From the NCBI RefSeq assembly GCF_030272615.1, contig NC_081415.1, positions 192,228,270-192,292,269 of the forward strand: a stretch of DNA of 64,000 nucleotides. The letters are read 5' to 3'. The notes beneath the pieces are model-generated. The model ran no database searches. It was given only the letters and a program-made list of their open reading frames with translations, and was not told the DNA's origin. Below are positions 35,305 to 47,359 of this stretch, in pieces (the first letter of the stretch is position 1; each line of letters starts with the position of its first letter). The DNA comes from Cryptomeria japonica (lineage: Eukaryota > Streptophyta > Pinopsida > Cupressales > Cupressaceae). The translations under genes and the position numbers were made by a program.

Positions 35305-35320
35305 TACTCCCCCTCTACAC
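35305..35320 (-). other. Chromovirus polypurine tract
   Basis: The minus strand reads GTGTAGAGGGGGAGTA immediately before the 3' LTR. Confidence 0.85.
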
Positions 35321-35324
35321 ATAA

Positions 35325-37352
35325 CTAAGAAAAAGAAGAAGAAATGAGAGCCGGGTCTATTCCAAGTGTCTTGAACCTGCTCTCCTCCACCCATGTAGCT
35401 TCATATACTGGTTGATCTGCCCATTTCACTAAGTGCTCCATGTAGACCTAGTGTCTAGTACACTTCTTCACCCTTGATTCCAAGATTTCCTTTGCTTTAG
35501 GCTTCTTCACTTGAGGTAAGGTATTTACATCCAAGTCTTGTAATACCTTAGCTTGGTTCTCAGTCTGCCCTACTATCTCTCCCTTGTACATTACCAGATC
35601 AACAACATTAAAGACTAGTGAAATGGCTAAGCCTGAAGGTAAATCAATCTTATAGGCATTCTCACCATATTTTGCCAGAATTTGACAAGGTCCTACTCTC
35701 TTCATTTGTAGTTTGGTAGGCTTACCACTTTGTATCCTGGCTTTGCTCAAATGTACCATCACATACTCACCCACCTTGAACTGAACTTCTTTCCTTCTCT
35801 CATCCACTTTGGCCTTTAGTTTTTGAGTGGATTCAAGGATGTCCTTCTTAACTTTCTCTTGAACTTCCTTGATGGTTTGAGTGAAGTCCTCTGCTTGCCC
35901 ACTCTTCATCTCCAAAGTACTAAGGTCTCTCAACTCACATACTCCCCTTGGATGTCTGCCATACACAACCTCAAAAGGGCTTCTACCAGTGGTCCTATTC
36001 ACACTGTCATTATATGCATACTCTGCTTGAGGAATGATTAGGTCCCATGTCTGACCATATTCCTTAGTTAGACACCTCAACACATTGCCTAACACCCTGT
36101 TGATGACTTCAGTTTGACCATCTGTTTGTGGATGGTAAGCTGAGCTAAATGACAAGTTAGTTCCTAGTCTCCTCCATAATGTTTCCCAAAAATGACCCAT
36201 GAACTTGTTGTCCCTGTCTGAAAAAATGCTTAAAGGGAGTCCATGAATCCTAACAATCTCTTTGAAGAAGAGATGTGCAACATAGCTAGCATCATGTGTA
36301 GTCTTACATGGTATGAAATGACTCATCTTGGAAAATCTATCTACTACTACATAGATGTTGTCCATACCTATTTTAGTCTTGGGAAGTCCTACTACAAATT
36401 CCATGCTTATACATTCCCAAGGTCTGTTAGGGACCGGTAATGGTTGATAGAGACCAGCATTGTTTGATCCTCCTTTTGCTCTTTGACACACTCCACATTG
36501 CTCTACATACCTCTTTACATCTCTTGGCAACTTTGGCCAGTAGTAGTACCTCTGTACTAAATCCAAGGTTTTGTTGACTCCACAGTGTCCACTTAAACTG
36601 CCATTATGTTTTTCTTGGATGAGGTTCTCCCACATGGATCCTCTATGTACACACAACTGGTTACCCTTGAACAAGAGACCATTTTGGAGAGTGTAATCTA
36701 CATACTCACCATGGAAATGGTTCCCAAACTCTTTGCAAACCTTGTAAGAAAATGAGAAGTCTTCATATCCTTCATAGAGTTCTTTGAAACCTTCTATTCC
36801 TATGCTCTGCAACTGTAGTTCTTGAACTGTCAACAACTTCCTGCTTAAGGTATCTGCCACCTTATTAAGTTGCCCCTTCTTATGCTTGATGGTGAAGGTG
36901 AAGGATTGGAGGTATTCCATCCATTTCAAATGTCTATTGCTTAGATTCTCTTGAGTGTTAATGTAACTCAATGCCTGGTTGTCTGTGAACACTACAAATT
37001 CCTTTGGGAGTAGGTAATGCCTCCATTTCTTTAGTGACTGCTCTAAGGCATACAACTCTAGGTCATAGGCTGAGTACTTCTTCTTTGCTTCATTAAGCTT
37101 CTCACTGAAAAATGCCACAGGTCTTTCCTCTTGACTCAACACACCACCTACTGCAATTCCACTTGCATCACACTCCAAAGTGAATAGCTTATCAAACATA
37201 GGTAGGAGAAGGATAGGTTTTGTGGATACTTCCTATTTCAACAATTGAAATTCTTTGTCGGCCTGCTCAGTCCATTTAAACTTAGTTTTAAGGCCTCCTT
37301 TGATGGTTTCAAGGACTGGTGCACATATGCCACTGAAGTTCCTCACAAACTT
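35325..37352 (-). pseudogene. Chromovirus RNase H, integrase and chromodomain
   Basis: The C-terminal third of gag-pol. From 37199: RNase H with FTLECDASGIAVGGVLSQ, SAYDLELYAL and FVVFTDNQAL (Asp, Glu and Asp present). The integrase zinc region has HCGVNKTLDL and CGVCQRAKG. The integrase core has ISMEFVVGLPKT, where Glu stands for the first catalytic Asp, then FSDRDNKF and DGQTEVINR with the second and third residues intact. After a C-terminal GKPTKLQMKRVGPCQIL region, an in-frame TAG at 35448-35450 interrupts the chromodomain, which resumes as YMEHLVKWADQPVYEATWVE and ends at TAG 35325-35327. Chromodomains steer insertion to marked chromatin. The same frame runs upstream through a TAG at 37233. 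Confidence 0.92.
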
Positions 37353-38615
37353 CCTTTAGAATTGAGCTAATCCATGGAAACTTCTAACCTCAGTCCCTAT
37401 TTTAGGTGCAGGCCATTTCAAGATTGCCTCCACTTTGCTTGGATCCATCTTCAAGGTTCCTTTAGACACCACAAATCCTAAGTAGACCAGCTCTTGCTTC
37501 AAGAAGTCACACTTCTCTAGGTTGATGGATAGATTCTCCTCATGCAACCTCTCTAAGACTAACCTCAAATTCTCAAGGTGCTCCTCTTTGGTTTTGCTAT
37601 AGATGAGAATGTCATCTAGGTACACCACCACAAATCTGCCTGTGAAATCCTTCAACACTTCATTCATCAACCTCATGAAGGTGCTCAGAGCATTGGTGAG
37701 TCCAAATGGCATCACAAGCCATTCATACAATCCTTCTGTGGTTTTAAAAGTAGTTTTCCACTGATCACCCTCCTTAATTCTTATCTGGTGATAACCACTT
37801 TTAAGGTCTACCTTGGTGAAATACATAGCCCCTCCTAAACAATGCATTAGATCCTCTATTCTAGGAATAGGAAACCTATACCTTATGGTAATCCTATTGA
37901 TTTCTCTTGAGTCAGTGCAAAGTCTCCACTTACCTCCTTTTTTTGATGCTATCACTACCAGGACTGCACATGGGCTGATGCTCTTCTTAATTAGTCCTTG
38001 TTCCAATAACTCCTGCACTTGCCTTGCTACCTCCTTATTCTGATCAGGTGTAAGATTATATGTAGCCTTGTTAGGTGAGGATACACCGGGAACAAAGTCT
38101 ATTTGATGACTTATAGACCTTCTTGGTGGGAGTGTTGCAGGTGTTCCATCACTCACTATGTCCTTATACTCTTGCAACATGTGCTTCACCTCATTGGGTA
38201 TCTCTACCTGCAACTTGTCTTCTCCCTCCTTTGGCTTCACAAAGATGGCACACTTTACTATCTCCTCCTCATGTAGCAAGTTTAAAGACTCTTTACTGGT
38301 AGCCAATAAAACACTAGGTGTTCTTGAAGTTCCCTCTTCATTCTCTGTCAAAGACTGAATCTTGAAGGTCTTGTTGTCCTTCTTAAAGGAAATGGAGTTC
38401 TCCTCTCTATCATAGATCACCTTCCTATCAAATTGCCATGGTCTTCCTAGCAATAAGTGACATGCATCCATAGGTAACACATCACAAAGGATCTTATCCT
38501 TGTATCCTCCAATAGAAAACTCTACCCAAGTCTGCTCATTGACTAGCACACATTGCTCATGATTCAACCATGCCACCTTGTATCGGTTAGTGTGGGGTAT
38601 CCTTGTGAGTTTCAA
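37353..38615 (-). pseudogene. Chromovirus protease C-terminus and reverse transcriptase
   Basis: DVLPMDACHLLLGRPWQFDR is the protease C-terminus (about residues 53-72). RT follows with GKWRLCTDSREIN, YRFPIPRIEDLM, YFTKVDLKSGYHQI (first Asp), WLVMPFGLTNALSTF and VVYLDDILIYS (catalytic YLDD), then KCDFLKQELVYLGFVVSKG. Catalytic residues are all present. The segment is bounded by in-frame TAA codons at 38634-38636 and 37356-37358; the reading continues past both without a frame change (RKFVRNFSGICAPVLE after the second). Confidence 0.93.
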
Positions 38616-38633
38616 CTTCTTGATTGCCTCTTC

Positions 38634-39056
38634 TTATATGATATTGTCAGTTGAGCCTGAATCAACTATCACCTTGCAAACTTTACCAATAATCTTGCAC
38701 CTCACCCTAAACAATGCTCTTCTATGCTTGGGTTCATTCTTCTCTAGCTGTCTTATCAAGACCCTATTAAACATCATATTTTCTCCAAGCTCTAATTCAA
38801 TATGGTCCACCTTAGGTGTCTTGCTGCTTGAAGAGTCTTCATGTGCATATGCAACCCTCTTTCCACTATTTGATGATGTAGGCTTGTCAGGGCATCTATA
38901 TGTCAGGTGTCCCAATTGTCCACAATTGTAACACTTCATTGTTGCAAAATAGGAGTTACCTCTACCAGTACCTCTACCCCTAATTGGACCACCTTGTGCA
39001 CCTCTTCCTCTAAAATGTCCTCCTCTGAGATTGGCTTCACTTCCATGCTCAGTCAA
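38634..39056 (-). pseudogene. Chromovirus nucleocapsid zinc knuckle and protease active site
   Basis: An Arg/Gly-rich stretch (GGHFRGRGAQGGPIRGRGTG) precedes CYNCGQLGHLTYRC, an intact CCHC zinc knuckle that would bind element RNA. The C-terminal end has CKVIVDSGSTDNII with the D-S-G-S-T protease active site, stopped by TAA at 38634-38636 where the same frame continues as EEAIKKLKLTRIPH. Confidence 0.9.
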
Positions 39057-39107
39057 CTTGGTTTCTCCTTGGTTCCTTTGCTCATTTGTTTTGCTTTGGT
39101 AACCACC

Positions 39108-39962
39108 TCAGTGATTCACTTGATCTCTACCTCTGCCTCTACCCTTGTTATTGGAGTCTCCTTTCCTTTTGTTCCTCTCTTCTACCTTGGCAGCAAGCTG
39201 ATGAGATTTTTGGACAGTAGTAGGGGTCCATAGGCTTATCTCCTCTTGAATGTTCCACTTTAGGCTGCTTAGATACCTAGCCACCTTAATAGATTCATCT
39301 TCTTGGACTTTGGATCTAAGACATAGCTTTTGAAACTCCTTTGTGTAGGAGGTCACATCAAGATCCTTTTGCTTGAATCCTTCTCTCTTCTTATGAAGTT
39401 GGACTTCATAATCCTCTGGTAAGTAGTTCTCCTTAATCTTACTCACCATAGATTTCCAATTTGCAATAGGTAGCTTTCCCATACTAACTCTTTCTTCTTG
39501 CAGGTACTTCCACTATGTCAAAGCTGCTCCCCTTAATCTTGATTTGGCAGCTTTAACCTTTTGAGCCACTATCACTCCTTCACACTCAAAGTGGTTTTCC
39601 ATGCCCTCAATCCATTCCATAACACTGTCTATGTCCATTCTTCCACTGAAATGTGGCAATCCTTCAAAGGCTTTGGTGTTCAAGGCCTTAATAGCCTTCA
39701 TAAAAGGTTCTTCATTGAACAAGGGATCTGGTTTAGGGATAATGTCATCTATGTCTATAGTCTTCTTGCCTTTACCCTTGGTGTCTTCATCCCAAGGTCC
39801 TTGTGTCCTCTGATCCACCACTTCTTGCAGTTTATCCCTTATCTCGCTCATAGCTTCTTCAAGGAGTCTATTCTTCTCCTTCTCTTCTTCCACCTCTCTA
39901 GACAACTCTACATTAGTGACCATTCTTCTCTCCCCTACTGATTCACCAGTATATAGAGACAT
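39108..39962 (-). pseudogene. Chromovirus Gag capsid region
   Basis: Start ATG at 39962, 26 bases after the primer site. Residues 20-60 are a charged coiled coil. FSGRMDIDSVMEWIEGMENHF and KVKAAKSRLRGAALT are followed by TAG (39513) and, in the same frame, the Gag core with WKSMVSKIKENYLPEDYEVQ, TSYTKEFQKLCLRS and DESIKVARYLSSL, typical of plant Gypsy Gag (Retrotrans_gag). A TGA at 39108 ends this piece, again without a frame change. Confidence 0.9.
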
Positions 39963-39987
39963 ACACAGTCCAACAAGTCTTTAACTT

Positions 39988-39999
39988 GCTCTGATACCA
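39988..39999 (-). other. Chromovirus primer binding site
   Basis: The minus strand reads TGGTATCAGAGC, an exact initiator-Met tRNA complement, three bases from the 5' LTR. Confidence 0.92.
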
Positions 40000-40002
40000 A
40001 TA

Positions 40003-41591
40003 TGATGGGTTGGTGCTTGGGATAGACTAGCCTAGTCTATGCTCCTGGATCCTTCCCTGGGATCTCTTGGTGTTCTCTCCACACCCTAGGGTCTCTAGGA
40101 CTTCCCTTGCTTGAGAAATCCCCTGACCTTTCCCAATCCACCCACTAATGAGTTGCTATGCTACTCCTAAGGTCTCATCTACTCATGAGACTCAAAATCC
40201 CTTACTATGGCTAATAAGGGCTAAGGCTTGTTCCACACCTTCCAAGGTCTTAGCAAGTTTAAATCAGCTCTTAAACCATGTTTTACATCCCTCCATGTGC
40301 CCCCAAGAAGTTTCTACCTTGATCCTTTCTATCGAGTTCACTGTTTTGTGTTTTTGCTTACAAAACAGGGCTGCAAGGATTAGGACCAATTAGGCCTCCT
40401 ACCCGGTCCTTTAGGACTTTCTCTCACAAATGATGCATACACAACCCAAACTCCCAAAATAGACTACCTTTCAATTGGCAAGGGCTCAAGGATTTTCTAG
40501 GTTTTGGGCCTCCAAGTGGTCGTACAGTGCCTTGGGCGGATTTTGGGGTTTTTAAGGGTTTTGTGAGGGTTTTGTGGTCTGCCTGGGTCACAGTGAGTGT
40601 TTTGTGTTTTAGTCACCTTTTCTAGATTGGTGGAGGCTCCTCCTTCAAACTAATGATGCTTCAAACACTCCTTTACACCTCCTCCATAGGGTGTACTTTC
40701 CTCTATCCAACCTTGCTCTCCAAGACCTCTACAACTTAACCTCTCCTAGCCGGACACTGTTCAGTCTCACCTAGGATTGGGTCTCTTGATGGCCTCCCTC
40801 CATTTTCAAGGGCCCTGCTTGTTTTGCAGTATGGTACAAGATCTGCACTCTCATTCCCCATGGTTTCATGGAGGTTCCACAATGGGGAATGGAGTTATAC
40901 AGCCATTTACACAATCCTGTCCAAAACTGGACAGTAAGAAGACAATTTACAAACTATTTTACAAACACACTCAATCTGCAAATAAGCACCTAAACTAGTT
41001 GCTTTAAATGAAATTATTTACACCATGAAAGACATTCCACATAGTTTTGGATGTATCTCAATCCATTAACTTGCTTGGTTGCTTCATTCAGACTGAATGG
41101 TAGCAGTTTTACAGTCTCAGTCTGGTCTTTTTGCTAGGGTCGTACAATGTCTGACATCCAACCCATTAATTTAGGGTTTGCAAATACTTATACTACCCAT
41201 ACCTCGATCAGTGTGCCAAAATTAGGGCTCTCCATGCACAACAAGAGTTTATGACCATTTTGGGTGGAAAAGTTGCTTGACAACTTTTAAAAGTTGTCAT
41301 GCAACTTTTGCATCTTTTGAGCAACTTTGCCATTGTTGCTTTTCATGACTCCTAAGCCTATTTTGGGATATTCTAAGGACATCAACATGCCAATAAGGCC
41401 TAACACACATTCCAGGCACACTCAACCTCTCCTGCATAAGAAATCAGAACAAAAACACTAAGGACCTAAAACTAGGACCTAGTCTAGCACACATGAGCTC
41501 ATGGCTCTTATTCATGTACAATGGCTTCTAAAGAAGCATAACACCAACAAAACAAGAAGGAGGGGGAGATTGAAAGGGTTCTCCTGCACCA
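40003..41591 (-). repeat. Chromovirus 5' (right) LTR
   Basis: 1,589 bp, collinear with 33717-35304. Most differences cluster in the first 200 bases. Confidence 0.93.
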
Positions 41592-43184
41592 GTTCACCAT
41601 TTATATATATGTATATACATGCATCATTGCTTTGTGGTTGCAGGATTTGCAAGTACTAGAAACTTATTCCTCCTAGATTACTAGGTGCGAGCTTCTCCTG
41701 GTTACATAGGTGTGAGCGTGTCTTCATTCCCAATGGTATATGTGCTTTCAAAGTTGACACATGTTCCCTTAACCTACTCTAGGTCTAAGTCGTCACTATG
41801 TGTCGTCAGAGTCTTGGCGTAGTTGCCATGTTGGTCAGTCGGTTTGGTGAGTATGTTAGTATTTGATGATTTATTCGATTATATGTGATGACGTGATTTT
41901 TAATGTCTAGACTGATTATTTGATTTATAGTATTTTGTCTATTTGATTATTGTGTATTTAATCCTCAATTGTTTATTTATTTAATATCTAATTATGATTT
42001 ATTTAGTATTTATTATTTAATGGGTATCTATGATTTATTTACCCCCTCTATTTATTTGTAGCTTTCTTATGTCTAAAGTTTAATTATTTATTCAGTATTA
42101 ATATTTGTTGGTTATTTAATAGTTATGGGCCTTTAAATAATTTATTTATTAATGTTTCCTTTAGATTATTTAATTTAAATGATTTTGTCTTTAGTTCATC
42201 TATTTAATATAGTTGACTTTATATGCTCTTGGAATATGTAAATACTCCTTGGTAAAATAATAACAATATACCCCCACCCATATATTAATTCATATGTAAA
42301 ATTATATTTTACATAATCGTCTTTAGTTCATTCTTATATTTATCCCACCTACCTTTAATCGTCATTGGTGGATTTTGAAATGAGGGATAAAATTATATTC
42401 CATAGTGGGTAGATAAAATATATTCCCAAAAGGAATATTTTGATCGGTTGATGTAGAGGTTAGGGTTTTTGTGCTTTTGTATGCTTTTTATTCTCATTTT
42501 CGAGCTTGTTCACGGGTTACTTTCTGGAAAAATTTCTCTACAATTTTTATTTTGGAGATTGTTCTCGATTTTTGGTGTTTTCGGTGATTGGATTGGGTTG
42601 GAGCTTACCTCAACTCTACTCCATCACTCAGGTTGCAGGTTGGGTTCCTCATCTTTTGTTTATATTAGTTTTTAAATTTCTCTGTGTATGCTCTGTGTCT
42701 AAAAATACCTTCTAGGAGATGGGTAGGAAATATTTGGTTTTATATAGTTTTATTGTAGTTTTCAGATTAATATATGGGGGATAAAACTTTATATTATATC
42801 GGTGTTGGTATATTTTTATTGGAGAAATATTTAGTCTCCTGTAGCATTGGAAAATTGGTATTCATGGCTGCTTGTTGTGAGTTTCCTGTATCATTGTCTG
42901 GATCATGTGATTGGTGTTTTGTTTGGTGTAGTGTTGGCCTTATCTGTTATTGGTAATGTTGTCCTGTGTGATTCAGGCTCAAAGAAGTCTTTGTGTGTGA
43001 GTTCTGGGTCTTCTAGTGGTAGGATATGTTTTGAGATTCCTCTCCCTATGTTTTATTAATCTTTATTCCGTTTGTTTCTTCTTACATATTGGGTTTGGGC
43101 GACCTCTTTCATGTATTTTTTGTAAGCCTTCGAATTAAGCTTGATTTTTAAAGTCTACCAAAAGTTCTGTATTTTTCCATCATT

Positions 43185-43330
43185 TTATGCAAAAGCGTTG
43201 ATTCTGCATTTGTGTTGTCTTTTCATGCGATTGCGTTGTTTGTGGTTGCATTTGCGTTGTCCTTTTATGCATTTGCATTGTCTGTTGATGCATATGCGTT
43301 GTCCTTTGGGTAAAAGCATTCTCTCTAACT
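43185..43330. repeat. GCGTTGT-type short motif array in LTR-X copy 2
   Basis: Six to seven words of the form (t)GCGTTGtc or GCATTGtc, spaced about 18-24 bases apart with TTTTATGCAT-like spacers. The spacing resembles the CGCGTCTGTG arrays of element E, although the motif differs. Confidence 0.55.
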
Positions 43331-46029
43331 GCACATGTGCTAAACTAATTAACACAGGTGCTAACCTGCAATGCAAAAGTGCTAAACTAAAGTGCAAAAG
43401 CGTGATTCTGTCTATTTTTAGTGTTTTCACTATTTTTCCAGTCAAATTTGGATTTTGAGTTTGGTTTCATTCCAGAGGCTTTTTGGGTTTCTTGTAGACA
43501 TTTTCCATTTACTGTTATTTATCAGATTGGTGCGATTTTTGCATTTTCTATGCTGTAACATTCTTGACTTATTTATTATTGAAGATTTGAGTTCTTCTTA
43601 TATTAGGATATTGTTGTGGAGACAACAAGATGGCATTGTTGTGGAGACAAAAAGATGACATTGCTGTGGAGACAACATAATTGGTGTTTTATTGATGGAA
43701 TGTTGTATTTGATATTCTATGGATTTCTCATTGAGGCTCATATTGTATTGCAATGGATTTAAGCCCTTTTTACACTCTTTAGCTATGGTTTTGCCTTATA
43801 TGTTTATGTGTTGTTGGGTTGCATGATGAAGTTAGGGATCTCTTCTTGGAATTTGAATTGGAGCCTCTTTTCTTTGGTTTGTTTTCGGAGCATGTAGGGG
43901 GAGTGAGCTTTCATGTGATGACCAAAGCCGCGAGAGATAGGTGGTTAAGTTGATAAGCTTTCGTCTAGATTGCCAGGGCACATGGGGGTTTTCATGTGTT
44001 TAAACAAGTGATAGCATTAATAATGAATTAGTTGGGATGGGTAATTAGAACTCATTTTAAACAAGATAATTAATTATTGAGCCTCATGACTTATTCCTAG
44101 GGAGGATGCTTTAGGGTAAGCATGAGAAGGCTGTGAAGACGGTAAGTCAAATCTCGCTTGATTCTCTCATGGGTAGAAATGGATCCACATGTCTATCGGG
44201 GTTATGCCATGAAGAGTTGTGTTGGAAATATTATGGGGGAGGATAGCATGTGATGACACTCCACTCCTACATGTATCCTTGCTTGAGATGCATTGATGTC
44301 TTGTTGATTTGTGCGCCTCTGGGAATTTCTATTTGTGCCTTCTTGTGATTGACTCTTGCTTGAGTGTCCTTGCATGTCTAGTCTCTTTGGTAGATAACTG
44401 TCAACTTAGGTCTATAGGGCTTGTTGGGACCTTGTGTCATCTCCTAGCATGGGGGGTGGTTCCTTGTAGGTTCCACATTGGTTGGGTCGTTGATGCTTTT
44501 TCCATTGGGATATCTTCTTGTTGGTGTTCATTGTGTGAGGATGTGGACTTCTTCTCATGGATGTATTGCATCACTTGTATGTATCATATTGAAAATTTAT
44601 GTAATTGAACTTTATGGTTGCGCGATGTAAACGCTTGTAATGGAAGTAGTTGGAAACTTGTTATGTATGTAAATGGAATTTTTAAAGGAGTTGAGTTACT
44701 TAAGATATAATATTCTTGTGATTGTAGATATGGATATATGCTATTTAAGCCTTATAGATTTGATGTAGGAATATATGTGTTATCATGGGTTATGTGCTAA
44801 GATTATCTTATTATGATCATCAATGTGTTTACGTATTAGATTTATAATGCTCATGTTGTAAAGTTTATGTAATTTCATGGTGTTATGTGTTTAAGAGAAA
44901 AGTTTATGAATTTAAAAGAAGGAATTGAATAACATAGGAAGAAGTGAATTTATGTTCAATGGGAATGCTTATGTGGTGAGTTGGTTGTGATTTATCTTGC
45001 ATGTCTTTGTAAGGGAAATAATGTAGTAAAATCAATATTCTGAAAATAGCATGTATGTTCATACCTAAGTTAGGATTGGATAAGTAATCTAAGTTGGTAA
45101 TTAAGATGATAAATGTAGTAAGGATATTTAGGTGCATATGTAGTTGAATGTTGGGTTTAGTTGTATGATGAGATTTTATATGCAATGATAGTGGAAATGA
45201 TTGTGAAAAAATGAAGTCTTGAGTTAGATATATAATGCACATTATGTATGGATGTTTTTAAATAAAATTAATAATGGTCTTGAAAACTGGTTGATACTAA
45301 ACCATAGTAATAAATAGGTGGTTAGTAAGTTAAATAGTTTAGCTTAAATCTTAATGGATGGTTCCTATGATAGTTGTGAATGGAATATAGATACTCCCTG
45401 TATAATTAAAGTATTTCTTAATTAATGATAAGGGTGTATTTGGATTCCTCGTTTGGAGTTCTTAGCTATGTGTTTGTTTTTCTTTCTAGTGGAATTTGTG
45501 TGATAAGCTTGGTCAATTATCCTGAGTAATGATATATCTTAAAGAAAAGCTCACGGTTGATAATTGTGTTATACTTGGTTAATGATGCTATTGCATTTTG
45601 AGTTAGGTAGTGTGCATATATAAGGAAAGAATGAGAATGGCATTTAAACTCTGCACTATGGATTTAAAATTTATGTTGAGGAAATGATCATACTAGGCAT
45701 AAAAGCAAATATGTTGTTTGCAAGCATGATAAAGAGTAAAAGTAGAATAGAAAGAGATGCATAAATGCATGTTCATGGATTCAATGGATCAATATAATTT
45801 GTAGAATGGATAGATGTGCTTGTATTTATATTGTGCTTTTTATAATGGATAAGTGTAAATGAATGATGAATGTCGAGTAGGATATCATGGTTTTGGTTGA
45901 TTAAGTAAGTGATGACATTAAGATACCCTAGGGAGGTAGATGTTATGTTTGTCATGTTATTCTGCTTGCCTTTTGATTAAGTGAAAAGCTATTTACATGA
46001 TGTTCTTTTAGAATTAAGAGTTATTTTAT

Positions 46030-46818
46030 GTTAGTGTAGACACCTAAAATTGTCATTTCTAATTAAATAAATATTTTATTTATTTAATTATCTAAGCCTA
46101 ATTCTTCTATTAATTAAATAAATCTTTATTTATTTAATTAATTCATTTATCCTCTTCTAGCCTTATTTCTCATTTAAATAAATACATTTATTTATTTAAA
46201 TTATCCTTTTCCTAAATTAAATAAATATTTTTATTTATTTAATTATCCTACTTCTTCTATTTATTAAATAAATCTTTATTTATTTAATTAATTCATTATC
46301 TTTTTCTACACATGACATATGTCATTCATCTCTTAATTCCTCAACTACCTACCTCTTTCATTATTTTGGTATTTCTTTTACCTACCCTCTAATCTTAGTC
46401 GACCTCTCTTTTTACACCTCTCAATCTTATCCCTCCATTTCATATTGTGTCTTCTATTTAAGGAGATGCCTCCTTCATTGTCAAACCCTAATGATGCATT
46501 CTAACAACTTGATCAATTGACTACACTACGATCCTACTTGCAACCACATTCCGTTCTTTGTTAAGCTCTTGTGCATATAAAAATCTGAGAGCAAATATAT
46601 CAAGCAAGATCAATGGAGATAGGAAGAATGGAGATCAAAACCCTATTGGACATGTGATGATATAATCTTGGTGATTTTGTTTTATTTTGCATTGTCTTAG
46701 GTAATCTTCATATGTTATGGTGGATCTTTGTTGATTGTTAGGCTAGGGTTTTGTGGTTGGATTCATTTAGCCTTTCAATATTGTTATTATTGTATCCATT
46801 TTCACCATACATAGTTAG
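46030..46818 (+). mobile_element. Solo LTR of the element E family, with target duplications
   Basis: A 779-bp LTR (46035-46813) starting TGTAGACACCTAAAATTGTC and ending CCATTTTCACCATACATA, the reverse orientation of the element E LTRs. It is flanked by a perfect GTTAG duplication (46030-46034, 46814-46818), so it is a solo LTR left by recombination between two LTRs. Compared with E it has a terminal TA for CA and a TATA box changed to TATTTAAGG, both changes away from function. Confidence 0.85.
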
Positions 46819-46945
46819 TACATGGTTGAGATGATGTTGGTATGTTGCATTAAATGATTCTAAGATTAAAAAAAATAAAAATTATTGTCTTTATTAGTGA
46901 GTTAAATAACTTAATTTCCTCTAGGGTATTTTGGTAGGGATTACA

Positions 46946-47359
46946 TGATATACAGAGCACATCGATCCAGAAAATGAACATTAGAGTTGATGAAGACACC
47001 TCCAAGTCTAGGGTTCCTCACTCCATATATCAACACTTTCAAGCCCAAACTTCAGACATAGGTTCTTTTCAGGCTCCCATTTTCAAATCTAGTCTCATAT
47101 TTTGCATTATAGTTTTGTATCTTTCTGTTTATGTTGATTATTATCATTTTCTTAACATTTTTACCTTGTTATTGCATCATTTCTTATCTTCATCATATCT
47201 AATCATATCAACATAATCAGAGAATAAACAATCCAAGTACCCAAATCTATTAATGGATTGAAGTTGGGCCTAATTGATTATTCTCTAATGAAATTGAGAC
47301 GGATTAGAAACAATTCCTGGTTTGTATGTTTAGACTAGGAAAAATGATTTCTTCTACAT
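46946..47359. other. possible interior start of an LTR-X element, otherwise featureless
   Basis: TGATATACAGAGC at 46946 resembles the initiator-Met primer site. The following ATG frame at 46974 (80 aa) has no recognisable domain. No other feature seen. Confidence 0.3.

Larger units (their letters stand above)
33717..41591 (-). mobile_element. Ty3/Gypsy chromovirus, full length but inactivated
   Basis: The 7,875-bp element has LTRs of 1,588 and 1,589 bp (TGATGGGTTGG to CTCCTGCACCA), an exact initiator-Met primer site at 39988-39999 and a polypurine tract at 35305-35320. It carries one minus-strand gag-pol frame with zinc knuckle, protease, RT, RNase H, integrase and a C-terminal chromodomain. 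The domain order and chromodomain make it a chromovirus. It sits inside LTR-X copy 2. The flanks do not show a clean 5-bp duplication (GTCTG left, GTTCA right). LTRs differ by about 5% overall by eye. Confidence 0.92.
33190..46945 (+). repeat. LTR-X copy 2, interrupted by a chromovirus and a solo LTR
   Basis: Starts TAGTGTCCCTCC (33193) and ends GGGATTACA (46945). Subtracting the chromovirus (33717-41591) and the solo LTR with one target duplication (46030-46813) leaves about 5.1 kb, an exceptionally long LTR. No proteins are encoded. It is followed by TGATATACAGAGC (46946-46958), a mutated initiator-Met primer site, so this copy may be a 5' LTR whose interior is lost. Frames at 42469-43658 and 44309-44608 have no domains and lie in LTR sequence. 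Confidence 0.6.

Noticed and set aside
33712-41596. Target duplication of the chromovirus
   Set aside because: Flanks GTCTG and GTTCA do not match well enough to be called.
42469-44608. Several hydrophobic or Cys-rich frames of 60-105 aa
   Set aside because: They lie in T-rich LTR-X sequence, where hydrophobic codons arise by base composition. No conserved motif is visible.
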